Positions 8,651 to 15,587 are shown, numbered from the stretch's first letter. The stretch: 36,518 nucleotides of DNA from Mariprofundaceae bacterium (GCA_015488115.1 WFOK01000044.1:1-36518), one strand, 5' to 3'. Made by a program: numbers and translations. The notes: generated by a model from the letters alone, not told the origin.

Positions 8651-10075
8651 TTATCTGCTGTGTTCGGCGCGCGAGTTCTGCTTGGCCCTGAGGACCACCC
8701 CGCCGGGCAAGAGCCCCAGGGTCTCGAATTCGTGGCTCAGCGAGGCCAGTTGGCGGGCAAGCTCATGCATGGATGGCCTGTTCGGATCGAAGGCGATATG
8801 CGTCAGCCCCTGGATCTGTTTCTTGAACGAGTCCGCATCATTGGTGACCGGCGGCAGGGGAAGGACATCCCTGCGACAGGCCAGCAATGTGCGCGCGGGC
8901 CATTGGCTAGCAGCCAGAAACGGCTCATCAAGCTTTCCAGCCTCTTTTTCCAGGATGGCGATGACCATGTCGGTATCGCTTTTGAGGTGCTGTCTGCTGG
9001 CCCAGCCATACTGGCGGTCATGCAGCATCATCAGGGTCGCGGCGACAAGAACCAGGGCCAGCACAAAACCACGTTGTCCAGCCAGACCCGACCAGCCCCA
9101 TCGGCTGTTGAGCTCGATCAGCAGCGGAACGCCAAGATAGAGAACGCCCGCCCAGACCACGAAGGCCCAAGCCTGATCGGCATGGAAGATGCCGATCAGG
9201 CCTGCCAGCACCAGCACAAGCGATACGGCGTCCATGGAACGGCGATGGCGATAGACATGGATGCCCGTGGCGATGATCCAGAGATCGGCAATGATCAGGC
9301 CGGCTCCCCAACCGGGTTCCCTGAGCAGCGGCGTTCCCAGCAGAATGTCGCCCAGTGGAACCAGGGGATTGGATGAAGCCTCGGGCATGCCATACCAGCC
9401 CCAGCGGAGAAAGAGCATGATGGCGGTGACAGCAGCCAGGCTGAGCATCGTGCCCAGGCCTTGGCCTTGCCGTTTCTGTTGCAGCCACCACCGGAGCCCA
9501 AGGGCCAGGGGGACGGCCAGGCCCATGGGGTGTATCGAAACGGCCATGGCGGTCAGCAGCATGATCAGGAAAAACCAGCTGGGCAGCGCGTGCCTGCTTT
9601 TTGCCATGATCTTGAGCAGCCAGCCGATGGCAATGAAGCAGAACAACAGGTAGACACCGCTGCCGATGCTGTCCGTCTGCATCAGCGCGACCGGGGAGAG
9701 GAGCATCAGCGCCGTGGCGATCATGGAAGGCTCAGCCCCTTGTTCCCGCTCATACCAGCGGTAGAGCATCAGGGCTGAGGCGAACAGCACCAGCATCGTG
9801 TAGACCTTCGCCGAGGGCAAGCTGCCGGCCCAGTGCAGGTCCAGCGGAATAAAAAAGATCGCGCGCAGGTCCGGGATGCCGAACAGGGCTACCGGGCTTG
9901 CGATCTGGTGCACGATGGACCAGTTCAGCAACAAGCCCAGGGCAGCACCTTCCTCAATGCCGTAGGCGTCATATCGAAACAGGGCCATGTACGCAGCGGC
10001 CAGCATGACAAGCCCGGCCAGGCCCAAGTGACGCGGTTGAATAAGCTCGGGGATTCTTTTCAGCAATGTTGTCAT
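8651..10075 (-). CDS. Polytopic membrane protein, possibly a GT-C-type glycosyltransferase
   Basis: I do not recognise this protein with confidence. The 474-residue product starts MTTLLKRIPELIQPRHLG and has about ten hydrophobic segments, for example LGLAGLVMLAAAYMALF, VYTMLVLFASALMLY, GVYLLFCFIAIGWLLK, WFFLIMLLTAMAVSI and AWAFVVWAGVLYLGVPLL, then a soluble C-terminal domain of about 90 residues. The layout, with an acidic motif (YDAYGIEEG) after the first helix and a soluble tail, recalls membrane glycosyltransferases of the ArnT/PMT type, but the diagnostic residues are not clear. No sugar or cell-wall gene is adjacent. An interspersed repeat lies about 108 bases upstream of its start, so its promoter region may be affected. 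Confidence 0.7.
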   Translation of the reverse strand: MTTLLKRIPELIQPRHLGLAGLVMLAAAYMALFRYDAYGIEEGAALGLLLNWSIVHQIASPVALFGIPDLRAIFFIPLDLHWAGSLPSAKVYTMLVLFASALMLYRWYEREQGAEPSMIATALMLLSPVALMQTDSIGSGVYLLFCFIAIGWLLKIMAKSRHALPSWFFLIMLLTAMAVSIHPMGLAVPLALGLRWWLQQKRQGQGLGTMLSLAAVTAIMLFLRWGWYGMPEASSNPLVPLGDILLGTPLLREPGWGAGLIIADLWIIATGIHVYRHRRSMDAVSLVLVLAGLIGIFHADQAWAFVVWAGVLYLGVPLLIELNSRWGWSGLAGQRGFVLALVLVAATLMMLHDRQYGWASRQHLKSDTDMVIAILEKEAGKLDEPFLAASQWPARTLLACRRDVLPLPPVTNDADSFKKQIQGLTHIAFDPNRPSMHELARQLASLSHEFETLGLLPGGVVLRAKQNSRAEHSR

Positions 10076-10182
10076 GCTCCACCATCCTTGATCAGGGATG
10101 CCGGAGTTTAGCGTTGGCGCCATCGGGAACCAACCTCCATATGCATGCATGGGGCATGGATAGGGTGGAGCGCGCAAGGGCG

Positions 10183-10328
10183 CTGGCCCGGATTTTTCAT
10201 GATGACCATGCGCCGGGATTTGAAATGTCGAGACACAAAAAGGAGGGGCATCGGAATAGACGTGCTATTGAAGATGGGCCCCCTGCATTTCGCGGCGCCT
10301 GGCTTGTCTGTGCGGGCCTCCGTGTTAG
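10183..10328 (+). repeat. Interspersed MITE-like element, copy 1 (internally deleted)
   Basis: A 146-base copy of the element found whole at 27115 and 30645. It begins CTGGCCCGGATTTTTCATGA and shares the core (GCCGGGATTTGAAATGTCGA, then GCATTTCGCGGCGCCTGGCT, TTGTCTGTGCGGGCC). It then jumps directly to the right terminal repeat TCCGTGTTAG, losing about 80 bases that the other copies keep. Its internal hairpin is degraded (GAGACACAAAAAGGAGG). The final TTAG supplies the TAA stop of nsrR on the minus strand. It lies between nsrR and the minus-strand membrane gene. The element encodes no convincing protein. Confidence 0.85.
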
Positions 10329-10792
10329 GTGCTTGCCTCGGTCGCGGGTTTGTCCACTTGCAGTTCCAGGATTTCGATGATGCTGTTTGGCTGGGGGCCC
10401 AGGGCATCGGCCAGCGTGTATTGATCCAGCACGTCCATGAAGGCTCTGCGAGCCTGATACATGACGCGTTTCAGCGTGCAAACTGGGCTGATGGAACAGG
10501 TGTTGGCCGATGCATCGAAACACTCCAGCAGATGCATGTGTGGCTCCATCTGGCGCACGATGGCCCCGACATTGATTTGCTCGGGCGGAAAGGCCAGCCG
10601 CATGCCGCCGCCCTTGCCGCGAAACGTTTCAATCCAGCCGCATTGGGCAAGCCGGTGCACCACCTTGACCAGGTGGTTGCGGGAAATGCCATAGGCTTGC
10701 GACAGCTCGGAGATGGTCACCAAGCGCTCGTTGCGAGCCGCCAGATAGAGCAGCACGCGTAGCGAATAATCAGTGTGGAGCGTTAGTTGCAT
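10325..10792 (-). CDS. nsrR: Rrf2-family nitric-oxide-sensing repressor NsrR
   Basis: NsrR is an iron-sulfur-cluster repressor that releases its operators when nitric oxide attacks the cluster. The product starts MQLTLHTDYSLRVLLYLA, the classic NsrR beginning. It has a winged helix (ISELSQAYGISRNHLVKVVH, RGKGGGMRLAFPP) and three conserved cysteines, C-x7-C-x5-C, in the segment ECFDASANTCSISPVCTLK. An upstream TTG at 10801 has the better-spaced AGGA site, but ATG 10792 fits the family. It is divergent from two globin genes that are plausible NO-detoxifying targets, with a palindrome between them. Its stop codon lies in the end of an interspersed element, so the exact C-terminus (PATEAST) may have been shaped by the insertion. 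Confidence 0.9.
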   Translation of the reverse strand: MQLTLHTDYSLRVLLYLAARNERLVTISELSQAYGISRNHLVKVVHRLAQCGWIETFRGKGGGMRLAFPPEQINVGAIVRQMEPHMHLLECFDASANTCSISPVCTLKRVMYQARRAFMDVLDQYTLADALGPQPNSIIEILELQVDKPATEAST

Positions 10793-10811
10793 GGGCAACA
10801 ACAGTATCCTG

Positions 10812-10839
10812 TTGACATCTTTTTCTCAAGCAATAAAGT
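10812..10839 (+). promoter_or_regulatory. Putative sigma-70 promoter of the globin operon
   Basis: A consensus -35 hexamer TTGACA at 10812-10817 is followed after 16 bases by TAAAGT at 10834-10839, a 4 of 6 match to the -10 box. Transcription would begin near 10846, at the edge of the palindromic operator, and run into the first globin gene. The -10 box is weak and alternatives exist. Confidence 0.5.
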
Positions 10840-10847
10840 TACATCCA

Positions 10848-10868
10848 ACATACACTTTAAGTGTGTGT
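10848..10868. promoter_or_regulatory. Palindromic operator, probable NsrR site
   Basis: A 21-base inverted repeat with one mismatched pair lies between nsrR and the first globin gene. Its core ACACTTTAAGTGT (10852-10864) is a perfect odd-centred palindrome, and the flanking ACA and TGT also pair. AT-rich centre and size are similar to Rrf2-type operators. Its position just downstream of the predicted -10 box suits a repressor. Assignment to NsrR is inferred from proximity. Confidence 0.6.
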
Positions 10869-10907
10869 GGCCATCCGGCAATCACATCGATAATGGAGGG
10901 AATCTAG

Positions 10908-11273
10908 ATGAGTAGCGTATATGAACAGCTCGGAGGAGAGAAGGCGATCGATGCCGCGGTCGACATCTTCTACCGCAAGGTCCTGAATGACCCCTATGTC
11001 AATCGCTTCTTCGAGGGCGTGGACATGGAGAAGCAGGCGGCCAAGCAGAAGGCGTTTCTGACCATGGTAACCGGCGGTCCGAACAAGTACACGGGCAAGG
11101 ACATGCGGGAAGGGCACAGGCACCTGGTGAAAATGGGACTGAATGACTCTCATTTCGATCACATTATCTGCCATCTTCGCTCCACCCTCGCGGAGCTCGG
11201 CGTGTCACAGGATCTGATTGATACGGTTATCAGCGTTGCGGAGAGCACCCGCGACGACGTGCTGGATCGTTAA
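10908..11273 (+). CDS. glbN: Truncated haemoglobin, group I (TrHbN type)
   Basis: A 121-residue haem protein, the length of a minimal 2-over-2 globin. It starts MSSVYEQLGGEKAIDAAVDI and shows the family landmarks: the double glycine near the N-terminus, Tyr22 in DIFYRKVL (the probable B10 tyrosine), the segment GGPNKYTGKDM, and the proximal histidine His70 in MREGH. Group I truncated globins bind oxygen and nitric oxide and in some bacteria oxidise NO to nitrate. A GGAGGG ribosome binding site precedes the ATG. It faces nsrR across a palindromic operator and is followed 3 bases later by a second, membrane-anchored globin. An NO-detoxifying role is inferred from this context. Confidence 0.93.
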   Translation: MSSVYEQLGGEKAIDAAVDIFYRKVLNDPYVNRFFEGVDMEKQAAKQKAFLTMVTGGPNKYTGKDMREGHRHLVKMGLNDSHFDHIICHLRSTLAELGVSQDLIDTVISVAESTRDDVLDR

Positions 11274-11276
11274 GCC

Positions 11277-11780
11277 ATGCATCTCGAAACCTTTATTCCA
11301 GCTTTCCTTTTGTTCGCCGTTTTGGGGCTGGTGCTGCCAGTGGCGCTGTCCTCCCTTTCGATGAGCGGGCGCGTGGAGGGTGCAGGAGAGAGCGAGGGGG
11401 CTGCACGTTCCAGCGAACCAACGGTTTATGAGCAACTCGGCGGTGCCGCAGCCATTGATGCGGCCGTGGATATCTTCTATCGGCGGGTACTTGCCGATGC
11501 CTATGTCCGGCGCTTTTTCGAGGGCGTGGACATGGAGAAGCAGGCGGCCAAGCAGAAGGCGTTTCTGACCATGGTAACCGGCGGTCCGAACAAGTATACG
11601 GGGAAGGACATGCGGGAAGGGCACAAGCACCTTCTCAAGATGGGTTTGAACGATACCCATTTCGATCATATCCTGACCCACCTTCGTTCCACGCTGGCTG
11701 AACTGAAGGTGCCGGATCACCTGATTCAGACGGTCATCAGCGTGGCTGAAAGCACGAGGGACGACGTTCTGAACCGCTGA
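11277..11780 (+). CDS. Membrane-anchored truncated haemoglobin
   Basis: A 167-residue protein made of two parts. Residues 1-32 form a hydrophobic segment (MHLETFIPAFLLFAVLGLV onwards) that is probably one membrane helix, followed by a polar linker rich in Gly, Glu and Ser to about residue 48. The rest is a complete group I truncated globin starting TVYEQLGGAAAIDAAVDIFY, with the proximal-histidine motif MREGH. The globin part is a paralogue of the gene just upstream; 80 bases are identical between the two. The anchor part is homologous to a free-standing 36-residue peptide encoded at 12905. The linker has no clear cleavage site, so I expect an anchor rather than a signal peptide, but topology is uncertain. 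It probably brings NO or O2 chemistry to the membrane. Confidence 0.88.
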   Translation: MHLETFIPAFLLFAVLGLVLPVALSSLSMSGRVEGAGESEGAARSSEPTVYEQLGGAAAIDAAVDIFYRRVLADAYVRRFFEGVDMEKQAAKQKAFLTMVTGGPNKYTGKDMREGHKHLLKMGLNDTHFDHILTHLRSTLAELKVPDHLIQTVISVAESTRDDVLNR

Positions 11781-11802
11781 GCATAAAGCAATCGACGCAG
11801 CA

Positions 11803-11828
11803 GGCGCCCGCATTGCGGGCGCCCTTTT
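11803..11828 (+). terminator. Rho-independent terminator after the globin pair
   Basis: GGCGCCCGC and GCGGGCGCC pair around a short AAT-type loop and are followed by TTTT. It separates the two globins from the reductase gene, so the reductase is either read through or has its own promoter. Confidence 0.7.
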
Positions 11829-11843
11829 GCTGCAGCAAAAGGG
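11822..11843. repeat. 22-bp perfect palindrome before the reductase gene
   Basis: CCCTTTTGCTGCAGCAAAAGGG is a perfect inverted repeat without spacer. It overlaps the 3' side of the globin terminator and the G-rich ribosome binding region of the reductase. It could be a protein-binding operator or an alternative RNA hairpin competing with the terminator and covering part of the ribosome binding site. Confidence 0.6.
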
Positions 11844-11851
11844 GGGCATGG

Positions 11852-12826
11852 ATGCCAAGAATCACCTTTGAAGGGAAAACATACGAATGCCATGATGGTG
11901 AGACGGTGCTCGACTGCATGACCCGTCATGGGGTGCTGATTCCGTCTTCCTGCCAAAGCGGCGCCTGCCAGACATGCATGATCCGGGCACTCGAGGGAAC
12001 GCCGCCCGCCGAATCCCAGAGCGGCCTCAAGGATACTTTGATTGCCCAGAATTACTTCCTTGCCTGCATCTGTCGCCCGAAGGAGGATCTGACCATTGGC
12101 CTGACAGGTGTTTCGCCCCGGTACACCAGCGAGGTACTGGAAAAGTCATTGCTGAACGAGCAGGTCGTCCGCCTGCGTCTTTCCGTTCCCGAGGGATTCG
12201 CATACAGGGCAGGTCAGTTCATCAACTTTGTTCGTCCGGAGGATGAACTGACCCGCAGCTATTCCTTGGCCAGCCTCCCTTCCGAACCGTTTCTCGAGCT
12301 GCATGTCAAGCGAGTGCCCGAAGGGCAGATGAGCGGATGGATTTTTGATGTGCTAGGGCAGGGTGATCGCGTGGATTTTTACGGTCCTGCCGGCGACTGC
12401 TTCTACATTCCCGGCAATCCCGAGCAACCGATTTTACTTGCCGGCACGGGAACGGGCCTGGCTCCATTGTATGGTATCGCGCGCGACCTCCTGGCGCATG
12501 GGCATACGGGCGATGTGCATCTGTTCCATGCAAGCCTTGCCCTGCCGGGCCTGTACATGGTCGAGGAACTCAGGGTGCTTGCCCGGGAACATGCCGCATT
12601 CCATTACTATCCCTGCGTGCTGCATGGCGAGGTTCCCGAAGGAGGGCTCCAGGGGAACATCAGTGAACTCCCGGCCAGGGTACTTGGGTCCATGACGGGT
12701 TATCGTGCCTTCCTATGCGGCGATCCCGCCATTGTGAACACGTTGCGTCAGCAGTGCTTCCTTGCCGGCATATCCATGCAACACATTCATTCCGACCCAT
12801 TCGTGTTCACTCCATCGGCGGCCTAG
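11852..12826 (+). CDS. Ferredoxin-domain flavin oxidoreductase (2Fe-2S, FAD, NAD(P)H)
   Basis: A 324-residue electron-transfer protein that moves electrons from NAD(P)H through FAD to a 2Fe-2S cluster and then to a partner. Residues 1-90 are a plant-type ferredoxin domain with cluster ligands C34, C39, C42 and C72 (C-x4-C-x2-C-x29-C; SSCQSGACQTC). An FAD-binding barrel follows with RSYSLAS, then an NAD(P)-binding domain (LLAGTGTGLAPLYGIARDLL) and the C-terminal FLCGDP motif. The architecture is that of reductase components of oxygenases. No oxygenase lies nearby; its neighbours are globins that need re-reduction after NO or O2 turnover, so a globin reductase is a reasonable inference. ATG 11852 gives the standard ferredoxin N-terminus. 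Confidence 0.92.
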   Translation: MPRITFEGKTYECHDGETVLDCMTRHGVLIPSSCQSGACQTCMIRALEGTPPAESQSGLKDTLIAQNYFLACICRPKEDLTIGLTGVSPRYTSEVLEKSLLNEQVVRLRLSVPEGFAYRAGQFINFVRPEDELTRSYSLASLPSEPFLELHVKRVPEGQMSGWIFDVLGQGDRVDFYGPAGDCFYIPGNPEQPILLAGTGTGLAPLYGIARDLLAHGHTGDVHLFHASLALPGLYMVEELRVLAREHAAFHYYPCVLHGEVPEGGLQGNISELPARVLGSMTGYRAFLCGDPAIVNTLRQQCFLAGISMQHIHSDPFVFTPSAA

Positions 12827-12904
12827 CAGGGTCCTCGAGGGGCTTGCAAGCCCCCGACATGGTGGATATGATGCCCGCACAAGTTTGATGGGAGGAAGGT
12901 CGAA

Positions 12905-13015
12905 ATGCATGTAGAAACTTTTTTGCCCGCGTTTTTGCTGTTTGCCGTTCTGGGGTTGGTTCTTCCAGTCGCACTGGCAGGCATTTCCATGAAGGGTCGC
13001 ACGATCGAGGACTAA
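12905..13015 (+). CDS. 36-residue membrane peptide homologous to the globin anchor
   Basis: A small ORF with a strong ribosome binding site (GGGAGGAAGG) a few bases before ATG and a terminator just after its stop. It encodes MHVETFLPAFLLFAVLGLV followed by LPVALAGISMKGRTIED, one hydrophobic helix and a short polar tail. Aligned with residues 1-32 of the anchored globin at 11277 it matches at 26 of 32 positions, and the codons have also diverged, which argues for selection on the protein. I know no named family for it. It may be a small subunit of a membrane complex from which the globin anchor was taken by gene fusion, or a docking partner for the globin. Function unknown. Confidence 0.85.
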   Translation: MHVETFLPAFLLFAVLGLVLPVALAGISMKGRTIED

Positions 13016-13031
13016 GCGGGACGCAAGACGC

Positions 13032-13062
13032 AAAAAGCCCGGCATTCTGTCGGGCTTTTTTC
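13032..13062 (+). terminator. Rho-independent terminator after the small peptide gene
   Basis: The arms AAAAAGCCCG and CGGGCTTTTT form a 10-bp stem with a 9-base loop and end in a T run. It closes the globin-reductase-peptide locus and isolates it from the proton-channel pair downstream. Confidence 0.88.
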
Positions 13063-13115
13063 TTCCACCTATACGCCCGAACCCGTATTGGCGGGCCCCC
13101 GCGGGAGGCAGATGA

Positions 13116-14105
13116 ATGGCCGGTAATGTCCAGCAGCGAGCCCTAGATCAGCGCGGCCTGAGCACGCTGGCCCTGTGGATGGGCTGGGCCACGACATCCA
13201 TCACGGCTTTTGTCGTGATCTATCGCAAGGCCGATGTCGTCAACTTCATTGCCCATGACCAGACGCGCATCACCTGGATCATTCTGGGCATGTTCGCCCT
13301 TGGGGTTCTTGTGAGTCTGATCCAGGCCATGAAATTGACGACTGAATGGTTTCGGGCCTACCGCATCGAGTCGATGGTCAGGGCCAAGGGACTGTCTGCC
13401 GTCAATCCGCGCAAGCAGCGACGTGTCGTCGATCGCTTCATTGCATCACTGAAGCTGATTCTGAGCCAAAATGCCCGGCCGGACCTGGAATCGCTTGTCG
13501 AGGTCGAATTTTCCGCCCAGCACCGCCTGAGCCAGTTTGTCGCACTGCTGGGGAACCTGATGATCACGCTTGGCCTGATCGGGACAGTTCTCGGCATGAC
13601 AATCACGATGAACGGTTTGCACGGGGCTCTCGGAGAGATCGGCGTCAATCAGGATTTGCTTATTGATGGCCTGCGCAGTGCCATGAACGGCATGGGCGTG
13701 GCCTTTTACACGACGCTCATGGGCTCTGTGCTTGGCGGTATCCTGCTGCGCGTCTTCTCATGGATCACCGATACCTCCATCAACGGGCTGCAGGACCTCA
13801 TGCTGAGGACGTGCCTGGTCCACGCCTCAGCCGATCTGGAGCCTTCGGATGCCAGGGATGTGCATGCCCTGGAGGCGGCCGTGGATGGGTTGCAGCAGCG
13901 CCTGGTCTTGCTGAGTCAGGCCATCAGGGCTTCCCGGGAGGAGATGGATCTGTTGCGCAAGGACGCCGGGCTTGCCTACCGGGAGCTTCAAGCCTTGGCA
14001 GAGGATGATCCCGTGCGCAGGCTTGCGGTTTCCCATGCCAAGTATGCCTTGCAGGTCCGACCGGGGCTGCTGGCCCGCATGTTCCGGCGCCGGGGCCAGG
14101 GATGA
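13116..14105 (+). CDS. MotA/TolQ/ExbB-family proton channel protein
   Basis: A 329-residue inner-membrane protein with the layout of stator A subunits. Two hydrophobic segments lie near the N-terminus (LWMGWATTSITAFVVIY and ITWIILGMFALGVLVSLIQA). A cytoplasmic region of about 80 residues follows, then two helices that carry the family signature (LLGNLMITLGLIGTVLGM and MGVAFYTTLMGSVLGGILL). After these comes a basic, partly coiled-coil cytoplasmic tail. Such proteins form pentamers around two B subunits and use proton flow to move them. Its stop overlaps the ATG of the next gene (ATGA), whose product has a MotB-like helix, so the two are expected to form one complex. No flagellar, Tol or TonB gene is adjacent. 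The partner and role are therefore not those of the classical systems. Confidence 0.88.
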   Translation: MAGNVQQRALDQRGLSTLALWMGWATTSITAFVVIYRKADVVNFIAHDQTRITWIILGMFALGVLVSLIQAMKLTTEWFRAYRIESMVRAKGLSAVNPRKQRRVVDRFIASLKLILSQNARPDLESLVEVEFSAQHRLSQFVALLGNLMITLGLIGTVLGMTITMNGLHGALGEIGVNQDLLIDGLRSAMNGMGVAFYTTLMGSVLGGILLRVFSWITDTSINGLQDLMLRTCLVHASADLEPSDARDVHALEAAVDGLQQRLVLLSQAIRASREEMDLLRKDAGLAYRELQALAEDDPVRRLAVSHAKYALQVRPGLLARMFRRRGQG

Positions 14106-14893
14106 GCCTGCGTCGGCGGAGAGCCGCCTCAAGCGATAATTTCTACGAAATCTTTTCGGACATGGCGCTGCTCATGCTGGCTGCGTTCGTGTTTCTGTTT
14201 GCCTTGATTCTTATCAGTGCTCGTCTGCAGGGGGGAGATGATCAGCAGATGGTGCGTGCCGAGATCGAGAAGTTGCGGCAGCAGTTGGCCGAGGCCGAGG
14301 CCAGGAACAAGCAATTGCAGGAGGAAATGACGACCCTGGCTGGTACCGACGTGCAGGAGCAGATGGAGAAGATTCTGGATTCGGCCGGTCTGGGGCATGG
14401 TCAGGGCAGGCATGATTTCGACATGTTTGTTGAAGGCCTGCGGAAGCTGCCCGGAGACACGCTACATTTGGTGGTCGATGCGACAGGCTCGATGCACGGC
14501 GTGACGACATTTCTCATACCCATTCTGCGCGTGATTGCCATTCGGTCGGGGAAGCGCGTGTCCGCCGTGAGTTGGTATGGCGACCGGCGAACGGGCACCT
14601 ATCAGGGCAGCATGGGGGAGATGTTCGACCAGCTCATGCAGAAGGCCCCCTTCGTAGGGACAGATGAGACCATCGGACACGCCTTCAGGGCTCTGGCCAG
14701 GGAGGCTCCGGTGCCCGGGGCTTATCTTCTCATTGGGGATGAGCCGCCGACGGACACAATTCGTTATCATGACATTCCCGCGCCAGTCTTCACCCTGCCT
14801 TTAGGCTTTGACAAGGATTCCCGTACCAAGTACGCCTATCAGGAGCTGTCTCGAAAGACCGGCGGGCGCATGCTCCTGCTTCGTTTCCGTTAA
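14102..14893 (+). CDS. MotB-like membrane protein with von Willebrand A domain
   Basis: A 263-residue protein of unusual composition. A short basic N-terminus leads to one membrane helix (FSDMALLMLAAFVFLFALIL) with Asp20 just where MotB, TolR and ExbD have the proton-binding aspartate. Residues about 45-90 are a predicted coiled coil (EIEKLRQQLAEAEARNKQLQ). From about residue 120 there is a von Willebrand A-type domain beginning LHLVVDATGSMHG, with the metal-site motif D-x-T-x-S, a threonine in VGTDETIG and an acidic GDEPPTD. In flagellar and Zorya stators this position holds a peptidoglycan-binding OmpA domain; here there is none. By the helix orientation the VWA domain would be periplasmic. 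It overlaps the channel gene by 4 bases. Biological role unknown. Confidence 0.82.
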   Translation: MSLRRRRAASSDNFYEIFSDMALLMLAAFVFLFALILISARLQGGDDQQMVRAEIEKLRQQLAEAEARNKQLQEEMTTLAGTDVQEQMEKILDSAGLGHGQGRHDFDMFVEGLRKLPGDTLHLVVDATGSMHGVTTFLIPILRVIAIRSGKRVSAVSWYGDRRTGTYQGSMGEMFDQLMQKAPFVGTDETIGHAFRALAREAPVPGAYLLIGDEPPTDTIRYHDIPAPVFTLPLGFDKDSRTKYAYQELSRKTGGRMLLLRFR

Positions 14894-14903
14894 TCTTTCG
14901 GGC

Positions 14904-15587
14904 TCAAAGCCTGTCCAGCATGGCATTGAGCGTATCGACATCAATGCGCATCTGGCCACGTCGCCCGCCCGGAACCAGAATGCCTTCCTTTTTCAGCATG
15001 CTGATGGCCCGCGAGATGGTCTCCCTGCTCGTTGAAAGCTGATCGGCGATGAGCTGATGCGTGGGGAGGACAACCTGGAACCATCCCTTATCCTCGGGTC
15101 TGCCGAAGCGATAGCAGAAATCGACCAGGTACGCATAGAGACGGTGCGGCACGTCCATGCTGCTGATTCGCTCAAGGATGCGGCTGGTTTTTCGGAGTCG
15201 GGATACGATTTCGGACAGCAGCTTCAGGGTGATTTTCGGCTGTTCCATCAACAAGGGTGTCAGATCACCTCTGCTGATCTGGCCAAGGCTTGAATCTTCC
15301 AATGTCGTGACCGTGGCCGACCTCGGCTGTTTGTCCAGGAGAGCCATTTCGCCAAAGAAGCTTCCCTTGCCCAGCAGGGCCAGCACGATTTCCTTTCCGT
15401 CCGGAGCATAGGAGGAAATCTTGACCATGCCGTCCAGCACGATGTACAGCGAGTCACCCGGTTCGTCCTCATAAACGATGATGCGCTTTTTCTCGACATG
15501 TCGGATTTTGACAATGCGCTCCAGGCTCTGAAGTTCCTCCTCATCCAGCTCGGAGAACAATGGAATGCGGTGCAGGATGTCACGCAT
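14904..15587 (-). CDS. Crp/Fnr-family transcription regulator
   Basis: A 227-residue regulator. Residues about 8-120 form a cyclic-nucleotide-binding beta-barrel (IPLFSELDEEELQSLERIV, GDSLYIVLDGMVKISSYAPD, GSFFGEMALLDKQPRSATV). The C-terminal winged helix contains LPTHQLIADQLSTSRETISR. There are no Fnr-type N-terminal cysteines, so a 4Fe-4S oxygen sensor is unlikely, while the RSATV-type phosphate-binding cassette is kept. The start at 15587 overlaps the 3' end of the DUF190 gene by 8 bases, and the longer open frame upstream is only DUF190 read in another frame. The pair is therefore cotranscribed, and the regulator may respond to the same signal as the DUF190 protein. Its targets are not visible. 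Confidence 0.92.
   Translation of the reverse strand: MRDILHRIPLFSELDEEELQSLERIVKIRHVEKKRIIVYEDEPGDSLYIVLDGMVKISSYAPDGKEIVLALLGKGSFFGEMALLDKQPRSATVTTLEDSSLGQISRGDLTPLLMEQPKITLKLLSEIVSRLRKTSRILERISSMDVPHRLYAYLVDFCYRFGRPEDKGWFQVVLPTHQLIADQLSTSRETISRAISMLKKEGILVPGGRRGQMRIDVDTLNAMLDRL

Noticed and set aside
10145-10762. Long open frame on the plus strand across the repeat and nsrR
   Set aside because: It is antisense to nsrR, which has clear family motifs, and it shows no recognisable protein pattern.
13116-14893. Zorya antiphage system (ZorA/ZorB)
   Set aside because: The B-like protein has a VWA domain, not the OmpA-type domain, and no ZorC/D/E-like gene or other defence gene is nearby.
14904-15587. 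Fnr-type oxygen sensor
   Set aside because: The N-terminal cysteine cluster needed for a 4Fe-4S centre is missing.
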